This document shows, piece by piece, positions 45,814 through 51,026 of a DNA stretch of 51,026 bases. Under the pieces are notes generated by a model. The model did no database searches. It worked only from the letters and a program-made list of their open reading frames with translations, and was not told where the DNA came from. The position numbers and the translations under genes were made by a program. The DNA is from a bacterium (lineage in GTDB: Bacteria > Krumholzibacteriota > Krumholzibacteriia > LZORAL124-64-63): assembly GCA_014730255.1 (NCBI GenBank), contig WJIQ01000120.1:1-51026 (forward strand). The letters are read 5' to 3'. Position 1 is the stretch's first letter, and each line of letters starts with the position of its first letter.

Positions 45814-46986
45814 ATGAAGCCGTATCAGGGCGTCGATTTCTTCAAGTTCTCCCACCTGCTCGGCGACGAGGAACGCTCGGTCCAGACCATGGTCCGCCAG
45901 TTCGTCGAGCGCCGGTTCCTGCCCCTGGTCAAGGAGCACCACGCCGCCGGCACCTTCCCCGGCGAGCTGATCGGCGAGCTCGGCGAGCTGGGATTGCTCG
46001 GCCCCAGCGTCCAGGGCCCCGGTTGCAGCGGCCTGAGCTACACCACCTATGGTCTGATCTGCGAGGAGCTCGAGCGGGGCGACAGCGGCCTGCGGAGCTT
46101 CGCGAGCGTGCAGGGCTCGCTGGTCATGTGGCCGATCAGCGTCTACGGCACCGACGCCCAGAAGGAGCGCTACCTGCCGCCGCTCGCCCGGGGCGAGCTC
46201 GTCGGCTGCTTCGGCCTGACCGAGGCCGGGCACGGGTCCGACCCCGCCGGCATGGAGACCCGCTGCACGCGCGACGGCGACGGATGGGTGATCACCGGCA
46301 ACAAGATGTGGATCACCAACGCCACCCTGGCCGACGTGGCGCTGGTCTGGGCACGCGACACCGACGACGGCAAGGTGCGCGGCTTCCTCATCGAGAAGGA
46401 CGATGCCGGGTATTCCGCCCAGGCGATCCATGGCAAGTTCAGCCTGCGCGCTTCCGACACCGGGGAGCTGGTGATGGACGGGGTCCGCGTGGGCGACGAG
46501 CGCCGTTTGCCCGGTGTCGAGGGCCTGAAGGGCCCGCTGAGCTGCCTGAACGAGGCGCGGTACGGCATCGCCTGGGGCGCGGTGGGCGCGGCGTCGGACA
46601 GCTACCACACCGCGCTCGAGTACGCGCTGGAGCGCGAGCAATTCGACCGGCCCATCGCCTCGTTTCAGCTGACGCAGGCCAAGCTGGCAGACATGGTCAC
46701 GTCCATCGTCAAGGGGCAGCTCCTCGCGCTTCAGCTCGGCCGGCTCAAGGACTCCGGGACCAACGACTTCCGACTCGTCTCGCTGGCCAAGCGCGACAAC
46801 GTCCGCATGGCCCTCGACGTCGCCCGCACCGCGCGCGCGATCCTCGGCGCGGCCGGCATCACGGACGAGCACTCCCCCGGCCGGCACATGAACAACCTCG
46901 AGTCGGTCCTGACCTACGAGGGCACGCACGAGATCCACACCCTGATCGTGGGCCAGGCGGTGACGGGGATCCCGGCGTATCGCTGA
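45814..46986 (+). CDS. gcdH: Acyl-CoA dehydrogenase, glutaryl-CoA dehydrogenase type
   Basis: 390-residue flavoenzyme that oxidises and decarboxylates glutaryl-CoA to crotonyl-CoA in lysine/tryptophan degradation. Points for GcdH: LRSFASVQGSLVM, CFGLTEAGHGSDPAGMET, ITGNKMWITNATLADV and YEGTHEIHTLIVG with the catalytic Glu at 369. ATG at 45814 has AAAGGACC upstream (about 9 bases). No CoA-transferase or ETF gene is in the window. A short-chain acyl-CoA dehydrogenase is the alternative, but the SVQGSLVM segment favours GcdH. Confidence 0.85.
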   Translation: MKPYQGVDFFKFSHLLGDEERSVQTMVRQFVERRFLPLVKEHHAAGTFPGELIGELGELGLLGPSVQGPGCSGLSYTTYGLICEELERGDSGLRSFASVQGSLVMWPISVYGTDAQKERYLPPLARGELVGCFGLTEAGHGSDPAGMETRCTRDGDGWVITGNKMWITNATLADVALVWARDTDDGKVRGFLIEKDDAGYSAQAIHGKFSLRASDTGELVMDGVRVGDERRLPGVEGLKGPLSCLNEARYGIAWGAVGAASDSYHTALEYALEREQFDRPIASFQLTQAKLADMVTSIVKGQLLALQLGRLKDSGTNDFRLVSLAKRDNVRMALDVARTARAILGAAGITDEHSPGRHMNNLESVLTYEGTHEIHTLIVGQAVTGIPAYR

Positions 46987-47004
46987 CGCCGGCACCGGGA
47001 CGGA

Positions 47005-48366
47005 TCAGCGCCGCGGCATGCTCCGCGGCACGAAGCTGGTCGGCGGGACCTCGATCTCGAGGATCTCCAGCCGCTCGCGGGCGATGGCGTAGAACTTCCG
47101 CGCCGGGAAGCGGGTGTACCCCAGCTCGATCTCGTAGACCGGCTCCCCCTGCAGGAAACGCCAGTGATTGATCAGCGTGGGGATCTTGGCGCCCACCTCG
47201 GTCTGGATGAACCGCCGGTGGCTCGAGCTGAGGAAGCAGGGCGGATCGTTCAGCTTGGCGCCGAACCGGATCACGTCGAGGATCTCCTTGCCCGCGACCA
47301 GCGGCTCGCCGTGGCGTTCTCGCCACGCCTCCTGCAACGCCGTCGCCAGCCGGCCGTCGACGCCGCCGGGGCGGAACCGGGTCAGGAACTTGTCGTAGGT
47401 GTCGACGGCGTCCATCAGGAACGCGCCGAGGAAGGCGCTCCAGCCGTGACGCGCCGCGATCCAGATCAGCGACAGGTCGTCGCAGACCCCCTCGCCGGCG
47501 CGCAGCCGGAAGAAGACCTGCTCGAACCCGGGCCAGGCGTATTCGCGGTCCTCGGTCTGGATCACACCGAGGGCCGTCAGCTGATCGAGATCCACGTTCG
47601 AGAACTCGCCCTGCCCGGGATCGATGATCCCGAGCTCGCGCAGACGCTCGGGGCGGACGACCAGCGTCCGCCCACCGCCGATCTCCAGGGCGTCGCCCGC
47701 GAACGTCCGGCGATGGTGCGCCATGCACATGCGGCGCTGGTCGAGGTCGTCCATCCAGCCCGCGAGCAGCATGCCCCGCAGGAAGTCCCGCGTCTCGACG
47801 CGCTGGCCCCGCAGGAACTCCACGCCGAGGACCGGCTCGCCGCCATCCTCGAGCAGCAGCTCGGGCTCGTCGAGGTTCTCGAGCAGCCAGGCCCCGAGCC
47901 GGTCGAGGCGGCGCCGGCGGGCCTCGCGCACGCGGTCGGCCCGCAGGTCCGGGTCGAAGGCCTCGAGCGCGGTGAGGATGCGATCGAACGTGGCCTCGCG
48001 GAAGACCAGCGGCTGGCCGGTCTCGTCCTGCCAGAAGCCGTGGCCGTTCTGCGCGCGCCCCAGCACCGACTGCGGCAGGAGCAGGCGCAGCGTCGCCGCG
48101 TCGGCGGCCAGATCGCGGGCCATGAGGTACTCGAAGTCGGCCACGGCCAGGCGGTCGAACAGCGGGCCGTGACGCGCGATGTCGAGCAGCTTGGGGCGCG
48201 GACCACGGCGGGCGGACGGATCGCGACGGTCGTAGTGATCCTGGGAGCGGCCGCGGGCCGCGTCGAGCAGGGCCTCGATGCGGCGCGCGGCATGGCGCCG
48301 GGAATCGGCCCGGCGCCCGCGCCGGCGGCCGCCCTGGCGGCGATCGTGTCGGTCGTGACGTGCCAT
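47005..48366 (-). CDS. Conserved-looking protein of unknown function
   Basis: 453 residues, not recognised. The first ~55 residues are extremely basic (RHDRHDRRQGGRRRGRR), as in nucleic-acid-binding tails. The body is mixed alpha/beta with many Trp, Phe and Tyr residues (GYTRFPARKFYAIARERLEI, WMDDLDQRRMCMAHHRRTF, FLGAFLMDAVDTYDKFLTRF), no signal peptide and no membrane segment. No Walker, zinc or nuclease motif is obvious. ATG at 48366 has a weak GGCGG; an internal start after the basic tail is possible. It is convergent with gcdH and sits 73 bases after the aldehyde dehydrogenase stop. Dense long-range residue bias argues for a real gene. Confidence 0.7.
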   Translation of the reverse strand: MARHDRHDRRQGGRRRGRRADSRRHAARRIEALLDAARGRSQDHYDRRDPSARRGPRPKLLDIARHGPLFDRLAVADFEYLMARDLAADAATLRLLLPQSVLGRAQNGHGFWQDETGQPLVFREATFDRILTALEAFDPDLRADRVREARRRRLDRLGAWLLENLDEPELLLEDGGEPVLGVEFLRGQRVETRDFLRGMLLAGWMDDLDQRRMCMAHHRRTFAGDALEIGGGRTLVVRPERLRELGIIDPGQGEFSNVDLDQLTALGVIQTEDREYAWPGFEQVFFRLRAGEGVCDDLSLIWIAARHGWSAFLGAFLMDAVDTYDKFLTRFRPGGVDGRLATALQEAWRERHGEPLVAGKEILDVIRFGAKLNDPPCFLSSSHRRFIQTEVGAKIPTLINHWRFLQGEPVYEIELGYTRFPARKFYAIARERLEILEIEVPPTSFVPRSMPRR

Positions 48367-48439
48367 GCCGCCACGGTAACGGCAGGGGCGGGATTTGGCA
48401 CGGAAACGTTCGCGCCGATCCAGACCCGCTCCTGGGAGC

Positions 48440-49810
48440 CTAATCGTAGACGTTCAGACCCTTGGCGTTGGTGAAGGCCCGCAGGCCGAACCACGCCAGC
48501 TCCCGGCCATAGCCGCTCTGCTTGACGCCCCCGAACGGCATACGCGGGTCGCTCTTGGTGATGGAGTTGACGAACGCCGAGCCGCACTCGAGCTGGCGCG
48601 CGACGGCCTCGCCGCGGGCGATGTCCGCGGTCCAGACCGACCCGCCGAGCCCGAACTCGGAGGCGTTCGCCAGCTCGACCGCCGTCTCCTGATCGGGCAC
48701 GGCGATCACCGGTGCCACCGGCCCGAAGACCTCCTCGGCCCAAACGCGCATCGAGGTCTCGACGTCCGCGAGCACGGTCGGCGGCAGGAACGTGCCGGGG
48801 CGGTCGAGCCGCTCGCCGCCGCACAGCACGCGGGCGCCGGCGGCCGTGGCCTGCTCGATCTGGTCCAGGAGGTTCTGCAGCTCCTTCTCGTTGACGATCG
48901 CACCGACCTGGACGCCGGGATCGAGGGGATCGCCGAGCGTCCGCCCGCGCATCGCCGCGGTGAAACGCTCCAGGAACTCGTCGTGCACCGTTCGCTCGAC
49001 CAGGAACCGCTTGGCCGCGATGCAGCTCTGCCCCGTGTTGAGCAGGCGGCCGGTCATCGCGCCCTCCACGGCCCGGTCGAGATCGGCGTCCGCCAGCACG
49101 ATGAAGGGATCGCTGCCGCCCAGCTCGAGGACGCAGGTCTTGAGCGTGTGGGCCGCGCGCGCGGCGACTCCCCGCCCGACCTCGGTGCTGCCGGTGAGCG
49201 AGACGCCCGCCACCCGCAGATCGTCGAGGAGGGCGCCGGTCGCCTCGTGATCGGCGACCACGGTCCGGAAGACGTCCTCCGGGAATCCCGCCTCGGCGAA
49301 GGCCGCCTCGAGGGCGAGCGCGCAGCCGGTCACGTTGCGCGCGTGCTTGAGGATGCTGGCATTGCCTGCGAGCACGGTCGGCACCCCGAAGCGCAGCGCC
49401 TGCCAGAAGGGATAGTTCCACGGCATGATGCTCAGGACCACGCCCAGCGGCTGGTAGATCACGCGGTGGTCGCGCCCGTCGGCCGCGACCGGCTCGTCGG
49501 CGAGCCAGGCGGCGCTCCGCTCGGCGTAGACGTCGCAGAGCCAGGCGCACTTGTCGATCTCCGCTCCGCTCTCGCTGATCGGCTTGCCCATCTCCAGGGT
49601 CATCAGGCGTGCCCACTCGGCCTTGTGCGCCCGCAGGACGCTCGCCAGGCGCCCGGCCAACCCCGCGCGCTCCTCGATCGGCCGCGCCGCCCAGGCCGGC
49701 TGCGCGGCGTGGACGTCGCCCAGGATGCCGGTCACCTGGTCGGCGGTGTGCATGTCGTAGGTGGCGAGGGTCTCCCCCGTCGCGGGGTTGTGCGTGGTGA
49801 TCTGGGCCAT
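48440..49810 (-). CDS. NAD(P)-dependent aldehyde dehydrogenase (succinate-semialdehyde type)
   Basis: 456-residue aldehyde dehydrogenase. Cofactor loop IMPWNYPFWQALR, Glu229 in VLELGGSDPFIVLADAD, catalytic Cys263 in NTGQSCIAAKRFL, and EVFGPVAPVIAV are all present. The overall length and the MPWNYPFWQ and DIDKCAWLCD patterns match the YneI/Sad succinate-semialdehyde dehydrogenase subgroup, but substrate cannot be fixed by eye. ATG at 49810 has GGAGGAAC 5 bases upstream. It lies 145 bases downstream of the OB-fold gene. A strong hairpin (49897-49927) separates the two. Confidence 0.92.
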   Translation of the reverse strand: MAQITTHNPATGETLATYDMHTADQVTGILGDVHAAQPAWAARPIEERAGLAGRLASVLRAHKAEWARLMTLEMGKPISESGAEIDKCAWLCDVYAERSAAWLADEPVAADGRDHRVIYQPLGVVLSIMPWNYPFWQALRFGVPTVLAGNASILKHARNVTGCALALEAAFAEAGFPEDVFRTVVADHEATGALLDDLRVAGVSLTGSTEVGRGVAARAAHTLKTCVLELGGSDPFIVLADADLDRAVEGAMTGRLLNTGQSCIAAKRFLVERTVHDEFLERFTAAMRGRTLGDPLDPGVQVGAIVNEKELQNLLDQIEQATAAGARVLCGGERLDRPGTFLPPTVLADVETSMRVWAEEVFGPVAPVIAVPDQETAVELANASEFGLGGSVWTADIARGEAVARQLECGSAFVNSITKSDPRMPFGGVKQSGYGRELAWFGLRAFTNAKGLNVYD

Positions 49811-49896
49811 GCCGTTCCTCCGGGTTCGTGTTCTTCCGGAACGTAACCCACGGCGGCGGATCGGGCCAGTCCGGGACCGGCGTCCAGGACGGACGA

Positions 49897-49927
49897 GGCG
49901 GGCCGCTCCACCGGGGAGCGGCCCGCC
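49897..49927 (-). terminator. Hairpin, possible terminator of the OB-fold gene
   Basis: Perfect 13-bp stem (GGCGGGCCGCTCC pairing with GGAGCGGCCCGCC, 5-base loop) 29 bases downstream of the OB-fold stop. The following minus-strand bases are not T-rich, so termination is probable but not certain. Confidence 0.5.
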
Positions 49928-49955
49928 ATCGTCGTCGGGGTCGACCGGAGCGCAG

Positions 49956-50633
49956 CTAGAACAGCGCCTTGATCTCGGTCAGGGTGGTGGCCTCGGTGGC
50001 CACGGTGCAGTCGACGTACTCGGTGATGCCGTCGGCGTAGACCTCGAGCTTGTAGGCGCCGAAGCTGTAGGTCAGCGCGCCGCAGACGCTGTTGAAGCAC
50101 ATGCCGATCTGATCCTCCGTCGGCGGGTCGAACCAGAAGTCGTCGAACATGACCAGCTCGCCGGTCTCCACCGACTCGGCCTCCCACTCGCCGTAATCGA
50201 ACAGCTGGGTGATCTGGAAACCATCGGTCAGGCAGATCGAGACGCCCTCGAAGACCTCGGGGTCGACCATCAGCTCGGCCGTGGTCAGGCTGTAGGGCGC
50301 CGGCACCGGGCCGCTGCTGGTGACCTCGACCACACCGTCGGCGGCATTGATCTCGGTCAGGCCGTAGTACTCCTCGTAGATGCCCTGGATGTTGATCACG
50401 TCGCCCGGCATCAGGCCGTGATCGCTGCCGAGGAAGGCCCAGCAGCCGCTGTACGGACCGACGGGCACCTCGGTGATGAACGCGCCGTTGCCGGTCACAT
50501 CGACGACGGTCACGCCGATGGCCTCGACGGGCGCGCCTTCCTCGTAGACGCCCTGCTGCAGGTCGGAGATGACGCCGGCCTGGGCGGCGGCGGCGATGAT
50601 CAGGACGAGTCCGGCGATCGCAATCTTGCGCAT
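49956..50633 (-). CDS. Exported OB-fold-like (YhcR/DUF5689-type) protein
   Basis: 225-residue secreted protein. Signal peptide MRKIAIAGLVLIIAAAAQAG, then VISDLQQGVYEEGAPVEAIG and VTVVDVTGNGAFITEV followed by GDVINIQGIYEEYYGLTEI, the sequence pattern of OB-fold domains found in secreted nucleases and surface proteins (YhcR/DUF5689-like). A second half repeats this style (MCFNSVCGALTYSFGAYKLEVYADGITEY). No nuclease domain is attached and no sorting domain is visible. ATG at 50633 has GGAGGAAAA upstream. Role unknown; it may bind a partner or nucleic acid at the surface. Confidence 0.75.
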   Translation of the reverse strand: MRKIAIAGLVLIIAAAAQAGVISDLQQGVYEEGAPVEAIGVTVVDVTGNGAFITEVPVGPYSGCWAFLGSDHGLMPGDVINIQGIYEEYYGLTEINAADGVVEVTSSGPVPAPYSLTTAELMVDPEVFEGVSICLTDGFQITQLFDYGEWEAESVETGELVMFDDFWFDPPTEDQIGMCFNSVCGALTYSFGAYKLEVYADGITEYVDCTVATEATTLTEIKALF

Positions 50634-50727
50634 GGTTTTCCTCCGGAATGGGGACGGAACGCCCGGTTCGGGCACGACACATCGGGACACGGGCGCGGGC
50701 ACGGCCGCTGCCGTATCGATCGGGAGA

Positions 50728-50757
50728 ATGGTAACAGGTCACGCGAGAATATGTAAA
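50728..50757 (-). promoter_or_regulatory. Promoter of the exported OB-fold gene
   Basis: Minus strand: TTTACA (50752-50757, 5 of 6 consensus), 18-base spacer, TACCAT (50728-50733, 4 of 6). The patch is AT-rich relative to its surroundings. The leader would be about 90 bases. Confidence 0.5.
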
Positions 50758-50798
50758 CCCGGAGTGCAGGGATTTGATGAATTCACGGAATATGAACA

Positions 50799-50826
50799 CA
50801 GGCCCGACCGGGAATGGTCGGGCCTG
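50799..50826 (-). terminator. Probable terminator of the right-edge respiratory gene
   Basis: An 11-bp perfect stem (CAGGCCCGACC pairing with GGTCGGGCCTG) with a 6-base loop, about 43 bases after the stop of the right-edge gene. The minus strand continues TGTTCATATT, modestly T-rich. Confidence 0.55.
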
Positions 50827-50869
50827 CGCCGTGGATCCGGGCTCGTCCGGCTGCCCCGGGCGCCCCGCG

Positions 50870-51026
50870 CTACGGCAGGATCGTGCCGAAGGCCACCGCG
50901 GCCGCCCGGTGGGCGACCACCGGGTAGACGCCCAGGACGATCACCAGGGCCGCCATGCAGCCCGCGAGCACCGTGGTCTCCCAGTTGCGGCCGTCGTAGG
51001 GGTTCTCCTCCGACTCGCTGAAGAAC
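50870..51026 (-). CDS. C-terminal part of a complex I antiporter-like subunit (NuoM/NuoN type), 5' end beyond window
   Basis: Only the last 51 residues are visible, starting FFSESEENPYDGRNWE and ending AVAFGTILP at a TAG. A single hydrophobic segment (LAGCMAALVIVLGVYP) with the GVYP turn near its end is the pattern that closes NuoM, NuoN and the related MrpA/D antiporter-like subunits; NuoM is the best guess. A membrane-bound proton-pumping NADH dehydrogenase or related complex is therefore likely encoded to the right of the window. Confidence 0.5.
   Translation of the reverse strand, partial: FFSESEENPYDGRNWETTVLAGCMAALVIVLGVYPVVAHRAAAVAFGTILP

Overview
The window is very GC-rich and densely packed. 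All but three genes (phoH-like, nifU-like, gcdH) lie on the minus strand, and no gene-free stretch exceeds 300 bases. I saw no rRNA, tRNA, IS element, integrase or CRISPR array. Didermy is clear from Omp85-like, PorV-like and TonB-receptor-like barrels, lipoproteins and type IV pilus ATPases. The mix of a PorU-like C25 peptidase, a PorV-like barrel and cargo with C-terminal sorting domains points to the FCB superphylum. My guess is a high-GC candidate phylum such as Krumholzibacteriota or Eisenbacteria rather than Bacteroidota, but this rests on family recognition only.

Layout from left to right. 1-7535 (all minus): a TPR protein, an unusual single ORF joining an ECF-transporter S-component-like membrane domain to a TonB-receptor-like outer-membrane barrel, a ComEA-like helix-hairpin-helix protein, then pilB and pilT (cut by the window edge). 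7643-15242: ligA, a DinG/XPD-type helicase, hutH and hutI, overlapping or closely spaced and closed by a clear rho-independent terminator.

15268-32477 is an envelope and secretion block: a Trm112-like small protein overlapping a PorU-like C25 peptidase, a PorV-like barrel, an M6 metalloprotease with a sorting domain, two related small membrane proteins, an NHL-repeat lipoprotein, an SprA-like giant outer-membrane protein and an Omp85 protein. Close spacing and several overlaps suggest cotranscription, headed by a good sigma-70-type promoter inside the end of accA. This is the best candidate for an undescribed system: a divergent type IX-like secretion locus.

32664-51026: accA, dnaE, an M23 endopeptidase and, divergently, a PIN-PhoH protein. 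Then comes a five-gene unit (inositol monophosphatase, CutA, NhaC-type antiporter with an extracytoplasmic N-terminal domain, SAM hydrolase, lipoprotein) in which two junctions are 3-4 base stop/start overlaps. Next are plus-strand NifU-like and glutaryl-CoA dehydrogenase genes, an unrecognised 453-residue protein, an aldehyde dehydrogenase, a secreted OB-fold-like protein, and the 3' end of a complex I antiporter-like subunit at the right edge.

Start codons were chosen from Shine-Dalgarno spacing and N-terminal logic; several genes use GTG or TTG.
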